From Branchiostoma floridae (lineage: Eukaryota; Chordata; Leptocardii; Amphioxiformes; Branchiostomatidae), in assembly GCF_000003815.2 (NCBI RefSeq), contig NC_049993.1, positions 6,592,489-6,656,488 on the forward strand: a DNA stretch of 64,000 bases. The letters run 5' to 3'. Below the pieces are notes generated by a model. It was given only the letters and a program-made list of their open reading frames with translations, did no database searches and was not told where the DNA came from. A program made the translations under genes and the position numbers. Numbering within the stretch: the stretch's first letter is position 1; each line of letters starts with the position of its first letter. Positions 53,184-63,946 of this stretch are shown in pieces.

Positions 53184-56100
53184 TTAGTGTCCGTATGGTA
53201 AGCCACTTTCCTCTGACGAGGGGTTGAGCATGAGCTGAGACATCATTGGTGGAAAGGTGGGGGGGAGGTTATAAGGACCGTACCCTTGGGGTATGGTATG
53301 TGGGGGTACAGGGGGTGGCGCAGGGACAGGGGGCCTGTGAGGGGTGGTGGGATCAAATCCTAGGTTCCTTAGCTCCCCTATGTTAATGGTCCTGGACTGC
53401 TGATGGTACAGGGTTGTCTGTGGCTGTTGCTGGGCGGTGGTGACCGGTTCGTTGTGAAGCTCGGGAATCCCGAGGGGCGGGGGCCTGTTCTGCTGGGCCT
53501 GGAGCTGGTCTACCATCTGTAAGGCTCGAGCATGCTGCTCCTGCAAGTCTTGAATGTTCACATCGATGGAGGAGGTCTGGGGGTACGGCCTGTTGGGCAC
53601 CTCGTCTGGAGCGCTAGACGACTCATTACTAGCGTCGCTGGCGTAATCTGCACTGAGATCATGATGAGACGGCGATGCGGACTCTTCTTGGTTGGCAAAC
53701 TCTGTGGCTGAAGGAGGCTCTGGTTGTACTGACTCCACTCCAGACATTGACGGGTACTGGTCTTCCCGTGTTGGGTAGTTCGGCCCCTTTCGGCGAGGTT
53801 TGGGCACTTGGGCGACTTCGTTCTCTCCGTGAGACTTCAGGACGTGTTCGCGGAGCTTCCCGAGTCGTGCGTGGCCCTTCCCGCACACGTGGCAGCGGTA
53901 CGGGAGGGAGTGGGTGCTCCGGTGCTGCTTCAGGGTGTGGAGCTGGCTGAACGTCTTACCGCAGACTTCACACTTGTGTTCTCGCACGGCCGAGTGTGTG
54001 CGCTGGTGAGCGTACAGACCGGAAGTTGTGGAGAAACGTGAACCGCACAGATCACAAACGTACGGTTTCTCACCTAGGGCACAGTTTGTACAAAGAGCTT
54101 TTCTCAGACAGGCATTCCATTTGTATCTGCTGTACATGTACATGTTTATGAAATTTTTGCAATCATAACATGTTTTAACTTGCCCAAACTGTAAATTCCT
54201 CATGAGGAAATAAGTTTTCTGTTATTACTCTCTAAATGCATCAACAGCTACAACAGATTTTTATTACATTTTCTTATGTTTTATAGCATTTTAAGCTTTC
54301 CCATTTGAATACTCACTGAGGAACAACTCTGCAGAGAAACTACAGTAGTACTTTAACACGTTAAAGTTATGTGCTTCTAATCTACCAGAACCTTTAGGAA
54401 ACTGTGGGGACAAGGTTATTAGTAAGAGGGCCATGCAGCTTTATTTTAGGGGAAGGGGTCTCACCTGTGTGTATCCTTTTATGCCGTTCGAGTTCCACTC
54501 GCACAAAGAAGGCCTGGGGACACTGGTCACATTTGTAGGACCGTTCCATATTATGTTTCTTGACATGGGTCAGTAGGATGGACCTGATTCGGAACTGCTT
54601 GCCACAAATCTCGCACATGTGGGGGAACTCTCCTGTGTGCATCTTACTCATGTGCATGTCATACTGGTTTCTGTGCACAAAGGTGGCGCCGCACTCGCCA
54701 CACGTGTAGGGGTGCTCCCCCGTGTGCAGCCGCAGGTGGCATTTCAGGATTTTCTTTGATTTGAGCTTTGCTCCGCACACCTCACAATCATAGCCATCTG
54801 CAAAGGAAGGGGAAAAATGTCGGGTGAGAATCACAGAACTAAAAAAACCTCTTCAACGGATTTTTGTCATATTCTGTTTTAAAATTGAAGGTACATCTAT
54901 GGAGGAAAAGAGTTGAGCTTTGGCCTCCTAGCAGCTTCTATCCAGAGTGCAGTTGTAGGCTTGGTGGTTTGTGAAAATAAATAAAAATCTTTGAATTTGA
55001 AATAGTCAGAGATGAGAGTTTATTAGTACATATGTTTTGGTCTTTGGGGGAAAAACTGGCTAGCTTTTTAATCAATGATAAAAAGATAGCTTCTCTTGCA
55101 CAAACCAGAAGGCTGGTTTTGACATCCTTGTATATTCAACACCAAATTGTGTTAAGAACCGTAAGAAGCCCCATTGACGATGAAAATGAGAGTGAGGTTG
55201 CAGAGCTGTTAGCATACACATTTTTCTTCTTCCAAAATTGTTCAGAACTCCGAAAGTCCTGGGTAGAAAGGAGGCCCAAAAAACGTTTTGTTACACCCAT
55301 GGTGATGAAAATTAACAAGAATTACAACCAAATGATCCAGAAACAAGAGGGAGTACCAGGGTTATTTATTATTGTTGAAGAACAGAAGGTGTGATGACAG
55401 AAGTTCTATAGATATCAGTTACTGCGTTAGATATGTGTAGTTAAGAACAGATTACCTGAAGTGGTTGTGAAGAAAAGCAAATTCTACAAGATAGGAATGG
55501 TTTGATTCTAACACATGGGGCACTGTAACTCTAACAAGCTGTTCAGTTGTGAGTTTGCTTTCTTAATACATGTGAATTTTTTTAGTGCTGATTATAATGT
55601 GACATCTTGTTTTGTTGAATAGCACCAAAGATCACAAACTGTGCTTGCAATTGGAATCTTGTGTAATTTGTTGGGCTTTCTCTCAGTAGAAAACATGTAT
55701 ATTGTATCAATTTGTATGTGTATAAGAAGTGAGTTCAGTAACTCAAATAACAGATTGGAACCAGTCCTCACCTGTCTGCTTAAAAAAATAATTGACAAAA
55801 AAAGAGCGAATAAGTCGCTGCAGTATCTGGCTTGTTCAAAGGAAACTGCTTAATAAGTAATGAGTATATGTATCTTATTGTGATGTATACATATTTAGAT
55901 TTGAACACATATTGCAAAATACAATCCTTAGGAAATAGTTACATTTTTGACAACATTTTCTCTTCCCACAGTAATTTACATTTCTTTTTCATGGCACAGT
56001 TGGCTCTCATCTTACAAATACACATATCATCAAGTCAGGTTGGTACAACATACATACCACAGCAACAATGATTTCCTCCCTCAGGGAAGTTTAATACTTT

Positions 56101-57892
56101 CTACCAGCTTTGGATTTGTTTCCAAGAGTGTTTGAACTAGAATAGCTCAAAGAATATGACTGGACTGTAACTGGCTAGAATATTGGCAATCACAAAAAGT
56201 AGTTGTCTTATGTTATGGCAAGCCTCCAGCATCAGGGCAATGTAAACTTGGATCCATAAACCAATCAGACATATCAGGCAGATTACCTGAACCCTCTTGT
56301 TTCTTTGCAGCCTCCTCTGCAAGAGACGCGGCGATTGGCGTTCCGGTGAGCGTGGACATCCTCGACCTCTCGTGTACGCCCATGTGGCGCTTTAACTTCC
56401 ACTTGTCCTTGAAGACTTTGTCGCAAATCTCACACTTCTTCTCATCCTTCTTGACATGGCTGGACATGTGGCCATACAAGGCAAAGTGCTGCTGGAAGGA
56501 CTTCTTGCAAAGCTTGCATCGGAAGGGATACTCTTCATTGGTGTGGGTGTTGTGCACATGCTGCATCAAGTCAGTCAGTTCTTGGAAATCCGTGTTGCAA
56601 ACACTGCATTCGTACGGATTCCCGTCCATTTGTATCTTTTTCATCTGTAAGGTGGAGATTTTTTCCATCTGGCGGTTTACGGCGGGGTTGGACTTTCTCG
56701 GCGTGGATACCCGGGTGTGGGTGACTTTGTGTTTACTCAACTTCCACTGGTCGGAGTACTGCTTTCTACAATGTTCACATTCGTATGGCGGCCCACCTAA
56801 GTGCTTTTTCAGATGGGTGTGTAGGGCAACTGACTCATTAAAACACTGTCCACACACTTTACAGCGACAGAGCGCCTCTGTTTCTTCCTCATGTAATTCC
56901 TTCATGTGGTGGGCCAACAGGGTGTGCACAGCAAAGCCAGTGTCACACTTACTGCACTCAAATGGAAGGGTGGACTCGATCTCGTGCTGTTTCTCGTGTC
57001 GCTGCATGTGTCCGAACTGAACAAACTTCGTCCCGCAGATCTTGCAGCCGAACGGCTTGACCTTGCTGTGCGATCTGACGTGCTGCTTCAGGTTGTGTAG
57101 GTTGGAACAGATCTTCCCGCAGACTTCGCACGCCAACGATCCTTCCTCCAAGCCAGTTGTGTTCGAAAAGCTCACATCAGACGCACTTTCTTCCCCACTT
57201 TCATCTACCTTCTGCCTTTTCAAGGAAGGCATTTTGATTTTCAATGGAGCCACTTTTCTTTCATCTCCACCTTCTCCACCACTATGTATCTTTCTCTTTG
57301 AGTGTCCTTCTTCTAGTCCGAAGCTTGAATGAGAGCCGGGAAGTTCATAATCTTCATCATCATCATCATCGTTATCCTGTTGGCCATCTGTCGACACGCT
57401 GTCGTCTAGTTGTCCTTCATTCCCCAACACGTCCCACTTTTCCTCATCACAGTCACTGAAACTCTTACTGTGCTCACTCTTATCCTCCCCTGGCCTCTCC
57501 TGCTTGTTCAACTTGTGGAGAAACTTTGAACAGACTTCCGAAACAGAGGTGACCTTGAGAAGCTGTGCTGCCTCCAACACCGATCCAACGTTGTCGGGGT
57601 TCAAGTCCAGACTCGAGGTGTATGTGTGTTCCAGTATCTGACTGAACCCCTCGGCTGTGATGTCTGTGATTTCAACATATTGCATGCTACTGACCTCCTT
57701 CCTGGTGAACACGGAGTTAAAGTAGCTACTACAGGCAGCAAGAACTGCCCGGTGTGCCCGGAAACGCTGCCCGTTAACCAGGATGGTGACGTCACAGAGC
57801 GAGTCTTCGATGCGTTGTTGGTTCAGGTTGTGTAAGATGGCTTTGCTGTGACCCCTGGACTCATGTCTGTACAGTCCTGATGTGGATGCCAT
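53184..57892 (-). CDS. BTB/POZ and C2H2 zinc-finger protein (ZBTB-B), 3 coding exons
   Basis: Coding exons 57892-56287, 54797-54465 and 54073-53184 join in phase to 942 residues. The start ATG has a GCTACCATGG context just after an acceptor at 57900-57899. Order: BTB domain (LCDVTILVNGQRFRAHRAVL, then AACSSYFNSVF), an acidic run DNDDDDDEDYELPG encoded by a GAT-type repeat, eight fingers in exon 1, four in exon 2, three in exon 3, then a proline/glutamine-rich tail with SRTINIGELRNLG and PMMSQLMLNPSSEE. Finger order and tail motifs match ZBTB-A, so this is its tandem paralogue. A nuclear DNA-binding regulator is inferred from the domains. Finger 14, HKCEVCGKTFSQLHTLKQH, sits where ZBTB-A has its alternative exons, but here it is fixed inside one exon. 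Confidence 0.93.
54798..56286. other. ZBTB-B intron 1 (between coding exons 1 and 2)
   Basis: AT-rich intron. A plus-strand frame at 55032-55394 (120 codons) is open but has no recognisable content and lies antisense to ZBTB-B. No inverted-repeat element is obvious. Confidence 0.5.
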
Positions 57893-58048
57893 GGTAGCCT
57901 GTAAAATGAAAGTTCAAAGTTCATTTAAAATCTTTCTGTGTTTCCTTGTGGAACGCTACTTTCAGTCAAGCTAACGAAAGTGGAGACTGTTACTTACTAA
58001 ACAATATATGTAGCAGAGCATAATCTAATTTGCTGGTTGTCATCATAC

Positions 58049-58170
58049 ACGGCCGTGTGGCGTGTTGGGTACACGGTACCGTACACCCGATCCCTCGATC
58101 TCGGAAGCAACGCGTAGTCCGGACAGTTATTAAGTGGGAGACCACCTAAAGAGGACCAGATGCTGTAGCC
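58049..58170 (+). ncRNA. 5S rRNA-like sequence (pseudogene or 5S-derived SINE head)
   Basis: The 122-nt stretch follows the animal 5S rRNA outline: ACGGCC near the start, CCCGATC...GATCTCGGAAGCAA in the middle, then AGTGGGAGACCACC (the C-box region) and GATGCTGTAGCC at the 3' end. The length is close to the usual 120 nt. Substitutions are frequent in between (for example where GTTAGTACTTGGATG is expected), so it is not a functional gene. About 100 bp of following sequence (GGGAGGAACG..., GGAGGAGCCTTGACC) may be a SINE body. It lies antisense in the 5' intron of ZBTB-B. Confidence 0.7.
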
Positions 58171-58778
58171 GTACCAAAAATTCCGAAATCGTCTTCCGGG
58201 AGGAACGTAAAATGGGGGTCCCGTGCTCAAGGAGGAGCCTTGACCATGTAAATCAGCCTCATTACCAACTTTTAACCTAAGCAAATATGACTGCTATTGA
58301 AATACATGTAGTTTAATTATCACTGTTGCTCCATATTTAACAAAACCCCGAAGGTTTGGTCAGCTGTTTGTATGACGCCCACTTTGGCCTTCGCCCAAGA
58401 GGTGTCGCCAAAAATATGGTAATCTCCTTAGTAGCTCCTTTCCTACGATACGCCCCTTGTGGGACAAATATGTTACTCCAAAACAACTCTAACCCTCCTG
58501 TCTCTATGTTAGGAAGTGGTGGCTATGTTCCTTACACTTGACAAACTTGCGATCTAGATAATCTCATAAAATAATCGAAAAGAAACGTCTCGCAAAGATC
58601 GTCGAGGCAAACAAAGAAAAATGTCCGCCAACGCCCCACACTGGCCCTGAACCCCCGACAACGTCACGGCGCTTTCGGGGGCAATTCGACGGAGTTGTCT
58701 GACAGTCGCCCCCGAACACAGTCCCGATATCTACCCCTCGCCCGTCTGCCGTACATCGAGACCTCAACACGTCCTTAC

Positions 58779-58840
58779 CTCGTCCCGGTGAAACTGTTGT
58801 TCCTCAACCCCCAGCTGCATATCCGGCCAACATGGCTCCG
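58779..58840 (-). promoter_or_regulatory. ZBTB-B untranslated first exon and CpG-rich promoter side
   Basis: On the minus strand, CACCGGGACGAG precedes a consensus donor GTAAGG at 58778-58773. The next acceptor TTTTACAG leads to GCTACCATGG (57898). The region 58580-58850 is CpG-rich. ATG codons in the exon give only short upstream frames (M-L-A-G-Y-A-A-G-G then stop). The transcription start is not determined. Confidence 0.55.
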
Positions 58841-58849
58841 ACCCCCTGC

Positions 58850-60069
58850 GATGGATTAGCTGGGGATTTAAAATGAATGATGCCGGAGGTCAAAGGTAAG
58901 AGTTGGGCGAGTCCAATCACAGAGGGGAGGCAAAAGTTGTACTCAAAGTAAACATGAAAGTAGCTTTGGATCCAACAAACATGTGTACTATGCCCCTCAC
59001 TTCATAAAGTGAAGAATTTATATAAAATACATGTACTTATCAATATTTGTCTTTCTAATATTAATTTTTCAAATGTACCATCACTCATCAGCAAACTTGG
59101 TCGCTCTGAAATCTGTCTTTTTTAGCCATTGCTTTCTTAGAGAGTTTGGTTTACATCGTCCCTATTAAGAAAACTGCTCCAGGAAAACTGGATCATGATT
59201 TTCTTGCTATGATCAAAAGCGTTTTCCAAAAAAACAACAAACTCTTGTCACTAAATACTGATCATGTTAAATGCTTCGTCCTTTCACAGAGTAAAAAGGC
59301 AATAAAAGGTATCTTAGCAAGCTCTTTTCATTGCAGTGTTACATTGCATTTGGCACATAAAAAAATACAATTGGTAAGCAAAATTGCTATATCCTGTTTT
59401 AGGATGAATAAGACATGCCTGCACAAGTAGAGATGTTCTTTTGCAAAGGTATGCCAAAGAATCAGAATAATTCCTTAACCTGTACTTGCACTGAAACCTG
59501 CTGCTCAGTAAATACACAAAAGGACACCAGTCAGGCACAATGCTTGCAGGATTCCTCTTCATAAAAATAATTTTTCATTTCATCAAATACTGGACATTGC
59601 AATGCTGTAGTAGATTAAATAGCACCATTAATGCTAAAAAAACTATGGCCTCCTTCAGTCAATATTAATCATGGTAAAATCCTAATTGATATCAGCCCTA
59701 CAAGTTCCCAATGGCTAAACAGTCCTATAACGTTACAAAAATGACAGTCTCTGCCACATATGGAACACCTGTAAGCTTACTCAGTTCTGTTGTAGAGTTC
59801 TAGAAACTAAGGATATAATAATTACTTGTTCACATACCGTATACATTGAAACAAGATATCTGAGAAAAGATTGTGAGCTACATTGCTTATAGGATACTAG
59901 TACATGTACAAGTATTACACAAAATCCTGCGTGACCTGGCTAGGGAAAGAAGAACCTGGAGGCAACTCTCTATCTTCATGTCTACCTTCTCCCCCCAACG
60001 ACCTGGAGGTCAAGGGACTAGGTAGGTAGGTAGGTAGGTAGGTAAACTTGGGTTAAAGTCCAATGTTGA
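58850..60069. other. intergenic between ZBTB-B and TTC4
   Basis: AT-rich, with no supportable gene. The right part (from about 59930) likely includes the TTC4 3' untranslated region, with a GGTA microsatellite at 60021-60043. Confidence 0.45.
60021..60043. repeat. TAGG microsatellite
   Basis: Consecutive TAGG units just downstream of the TTC4 stop codon. Confidence 0.9.
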
Positions 60070-63000
60070 TCAGCTGACAGCAGCAGCCGTAGCTTTCCTG
60101 AGGTACTCCTCTGTAAACCTGCAGGCCTTGGGGAGGAGTATGAAGGACGGCGTGCCAGCAAGGACTCTGTACCTATGGCAGGAAAACACAAGATAAACAA
60201 TAAAGAACTATTACCATAGCAATAAACAATACAGCAGAGGTTTCCCTTTGTCTTTTCTAGTGTAGCTTACATACTTACAACATCCAATTGAAAATAAAAC
60301 TTCTAGGAGGAGAAATGTCACTAGATTGTACATGCATCCAATTATCAGCTTCCTTTTCATCATTAATTATCTATATAAGTGTTTTTAAATGGCAACTTGC
60401 TTATAATACTTGGGGAAGGCCTCTGGCTGACACTATATCTTATGAACAGTTTCTATCAGTCATTGTCCTGGCTTAAGCTACTTTAATGATTGACAAGGTC
60501 AGTCACCTTGGATCTGAAAGAATGTCCTTTAGCATCATCTCAGGGGTCACCTTGTGAAGTTTACTTTTCGATGTTTCCTCAAAGTACACCTGTACAAGGA
60601 ACAAGAACATCACAAAATGACAAAGTAATGTCATCTTGCATGTGAAGTTTGCTATATAACAACTAGTACATTAAAGTTGTGAAACAATTTCTGTATTCCA
60701 AATGAGTAGCTGCTGACCTCAATATTGTCAGGTTTATATTTTCCTTCCACATCCCACGGTGCTTGCTCACTTCCAAACATCGCATCAAGATGATCAGCTA
60801 GTCTGTGAAACAAAAAAAGTTGGCCGTTGAATCAAGTTAACCTCAAAGAAGATTATGAGACTTATAAGCCACTACACGTCAAAGTTACCGGTACCCTAGA
60901 CATGCGTCAGTAGCTGTTAAAACTGTGCAAAGATGCCTTCTGTTTTCTTAACACCACTTCGTTTATAGAGGATTTTTCTTACCAGTATTTAAGACAGTTT
61001 GCTTGTTTGTATGGACTAAGAATTACCTTGACTCCTCGTGGAACTCCTGAATAAAATCCGTCTCCATGTATTCTGGGTACATAAACATCACAGGCCACAC
61101 CAAACAGTCATTCTCATCTAAGCACACCTGCAAGGTACAAGAAAAAAATATGTTAATCTAGACTTGGCATTTCATGATGAACATTACTTCAAACACAAAA
61201 TTAGATACTTACAGAACTTTCATCCAACCCAGAGAATGATCCATGGATCACTGCTTCAAACATGTGAATTTGAGGACATATGACCCAGTGGTTGACCACT
61301 AGAAGTCTGTACAGCATTACTCAATGACTCAATGTGTGTGTGTGTATGTGTGCGTGTGTGTGTGTGTCTGTCTGTGTGTAACAGAGGCAAAGGCTACAGC
61401 TCAATGACCTGGATGTCAGACTTGCTAGCTTCAGTCTGCTCCCACTGACCACCAGGGTAGTGACCAGCGGGAGTGGACTAAACTAACAAGTCTGGCATCC
61501 CGGCTAACAGCTCAGTTATCTGACCTTTGCCCCAGTGCTGGGGAAGGAAGCCTCCAGGCTGGCCAGCTGAAGCCTGTCCATGGATTCTGCCACATCGTCC
61601 TCGTCACTGGAGTCAGGGCTGTCTGGCATCTGGAGCCGGATGCCTCGAGACTGGAACAGTTGTCATTGATCAGCAAAGAGACTCTTTTAATACAACCACA
61701 GCTTTATTTCCACCAACATTTCGGTGACCGTCTGTCACCTTCATCAGGACAATTCTGACTAGTTCACATTGTACTGTAGCAATAAGTATTGCAGTCATTA
61801 TTGCCCTGAGGAAGGTGACAGGCAGTTGAATAACTCCTTGGATGTGAACAAAGGACTTTGATACTCAACTGTCATTTATATCAAGTATAGGTTGGTGCAA
61901 ATACACATGAAGCTTAAACAAGACAAACCCATTGTGTCAGTCTTATACCATTAATTCTGAACCAACCAATATTTAGAATTTTTAGATGCATGTTATCTGG
62001 TAAAGTGGTAGAATTTATCTAAGAGTGTGACATAGTGTATGATACAGCATTCTAGACAGCAGTATTTGCATAGTTTTGTAATGACAACTGTTACAGACGT
62101 TTATCTGTAGTCAAAGTTGCCAAGAAATTAACAAAAAGATTTTCCCTACCTTAATAGCTTGAAGCAGTCTATTGTGTTGAGCTTTTTGCTTTTTCTCCTG
62201 TGCTTGAGCTTTTCTCCTGTCCTTCTCTTGACTTCTCTGATAAAACATGAAAAAAAAAAAAAGATGAAAAAAGAATGATTCAATATGAGTGTAATGTTTA
62301 CTTGACAGTCATGCTTGTTCAATACAACCCCAAACTGGACCCACGTTAAATGACACAACACAGAGCTTTCTGCTTTGTTTCATACCTTCAGTTTATCTGC
62401 CTTTGCTCTAAGCTGCTGGATGGTCTTGTCCTCTGGAGTCAAGTAATATTGTTAAGGAATTCATTATTTGTTGAAATGTAATAATCTGTATCACAACAGC
62501 AATGATGGTTACTTTATTAAAACAAACTTTGTCCAGATCTTCATCCCCATGTAGCAGTAAAGGATATTCTGAGGAGTTCATCACACCACGACACAGCATC
62601 AGCAAACAGCTTCAACTCCATACAACACAAGGCTCCTGTGGAGAATCAACAACACAGTCACATGGCATGGCATCATAAAGTAGCTTATCCTGTTTTCTTT
62701 TATAGAGGATGGCCAATATGGTTTAAAGTACAGCGTATTCTTCAATATACTGAAAAGAAGTGGATAGCTATCTTTGTATGACATGTCTTTATACAACAAA
62801 TGATTACAACACATGTCTGATTCAGGTAGGAAATGATCGGAAGCGTCGACCTCATGGTCAAGAAGGGACATCACCAACCCAGTTGAACCCACCCTGGCAT
62901 TGAAAGACTTTGAGAACTTACTTGGCAAAAGAGCTGACAATGGTTTTCCATAAGTGTGATTTACTCACCCCGATTCAAAGCTTTGACATGGTCAGGCTTT

Positions 63001-63480
63001 AGTTCTTTTGCTTTGGTGACATCACCAAGGGCAGTCCTGTTGTTACCTACAAATAATATTGGAACATTCAAGATAAAAGTATTAGTGACTGAGGAATGGA
63101 AAATAATGATGAATAGAACAGTGAGAGGAAGTTTCTGTATTTGATCAACCATTGTTACATCCCTGACCTTACAGCTTTGCAGGCACACATAGGAAACTAA
63201 CAATATTTAACAGAAGGACTTGTCACACCAAATCCTACATATCTAACTCCAAATGTAGGTTAAGGTCGTTCAATGAGGAGACGTGAAACATTTCTTTTAT
63301 GCTGGATAGTTCCCCTACCTAGACGGAAGTGTGCTGCAGCCCTATTGGTCAGTAGGATGGCATTAACCTCAGGTTTCTCACACTTCTGTTGGAGGCCGAT
63401 GGTGTAGGCGATGGTTGCTTTCTTGTACAGCTTCAGCTTGAAGTAATGGTTACCTTCATCCTTGTACTGTATGGCTTTTT
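60070..63480 (-). CDS. TTC4: tetratricopeptide repeat protein 4, 3' ten exons (5' end outside window)
   Basis: Exons: 63480-63319, 63046-62969, 62635-62568, 62442-62386, 62236-62150, 61650-61525, 61127-61027, 60802-60718, 60589-60507, 60172-60070, totalling 950 nt and all in phase; the first visible exon starts two bases into a codon split with an upstream exon. The protein aligns with human TTC4 from YKDEGNHYFKLKLYKKA through TNRAAAHFRLG, KELKPDHVKALNRG, a charged K/R/E/Q-rich helix and the C-terminal wheel domain (WPVMFMYPEYMETDFI, AGTPSFILLPKACRF). TTC4 is a TPR co-chaperone of HSP90 and HSP70 (Cns1 in yeast) in cytosol and nucleus. TPR motifs fill the first half of the visible part. The third intron (62567-62443) has AT-AC ends. 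Confidence 0.93.
61331..61380. repeat. TG microsatellite in TTC4 intron
   Basis: TGTGTG runs interrupted by TATG, CGTG and TCTG. Confidence 0.9.
61407..61502. mobile_element. small hairpin element in TTC4 intron
   Basis: CCTGGATGTCAGACTTGCTAG pairs with TAACAAGTCTGGCATCCCGG, and CTCCCACTGACCACC pairs with AGTGACCAGCGGGAG. It lies about 20 bp from the donor of the exon at 61525-61650. No target duplication could be read. Confidence 0.55.
62443..62567 (-). other. U12-type AT-AC intron in TTC4
   Basis: The 125-nt intron begins ATATCCTTTAC directly after the codon AGA (ends 62568) and ends AATATTAC directly before TTG-ACT-CCA (62442). A branch-site match TTCCTTAAC lies at 62459-62451, about ten bases from the AC. 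These are the consensus signals of minor (U12) AT-AC introns. No GT-AG alternative keeps the frame: the upstream frame meets TGA before any usable GT. The joined residues D-E-L-L-R-L-T-P-E-D-K align gap-free with human TTC4. Confidence 0.9.
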
Positions 63481-63539
63481 CTGAAAATAAGAACAGAAAG
63501 ACTCAAACATACATATAATGAAAAAGCAGCACAGCTATT

Positions 63540-63946
63540 TATAGAAATTCCCATAGCTCTTATTGACAAGCTCAATGGAAAGTGGACTATGGTTTGATGT
63601 TCTATGTTTAATATGGTTTTCATTTGCTCCACATAGCTGGTAAATTCCCTTCAGGTGTAACACACCAGTTTTGTACAGTAAGTACAAGCTACAACGTGAG
63701 ATCAGACTTTGGTCAGCTTTGATCCCCTCACACCTTGATGGTACACTAGACTTTTTAAGTGTGGTGTGTTTTCTAAGGTGTGACTCTCCCCAAACATTGG
63801 ACCTCCAGCTTAACATCCCACCCAAAAGGAAGTCCCTAACACAGGTATAAAGTGCCTTTGTTTCCCAAGGGTATAACAATGGGGCCTGCTTGGGATTTGA
63901 ACTTTTAGATTCTAAGTCAACAACCCTAACCACAAGACCACCTGAA
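63540..63946 (-). mobile_element. tRNA-derived SINE in TTC4 intron
   Basis: On the minus strand, TCTTGTGGTTAGGGTTGTTG resembles an A box, and AAGTTCAAATCCCAAGC (about 63898-63882) a B box, spaced as in tRNA genes. The head is followed by about 340 bp of unrelated body. It is not a functional tRNA gene because a proper cloverleaf and CCA-end context are missing. The left limit is approximate. Confidence 0.5.

Noticed and set aside
55032-55394. 120-codon open frame antisense in a ZBTB-B intron
   Set aside because: AT-rich, no recognisable motifs, no splice context; probably chance.
59146-59430. 94-codon open frame between ZBTB-B and TTC4
   Set aside because: No recognisable content and no neighbouring exon signals.
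62480-62605. Frameshift or pseudogenisation of TTC4 where the reading frame meets TGA
   Set aside because: The apparent stop lies inside an AT-AC intron; using U12 ends restores frame and length exactly.
63880-63946. Possible tRNA gene on the minus strand
   Set aside because: A- and B-box-like words are present but the cloverleaf stems do not pair well; treated as a SINE head.
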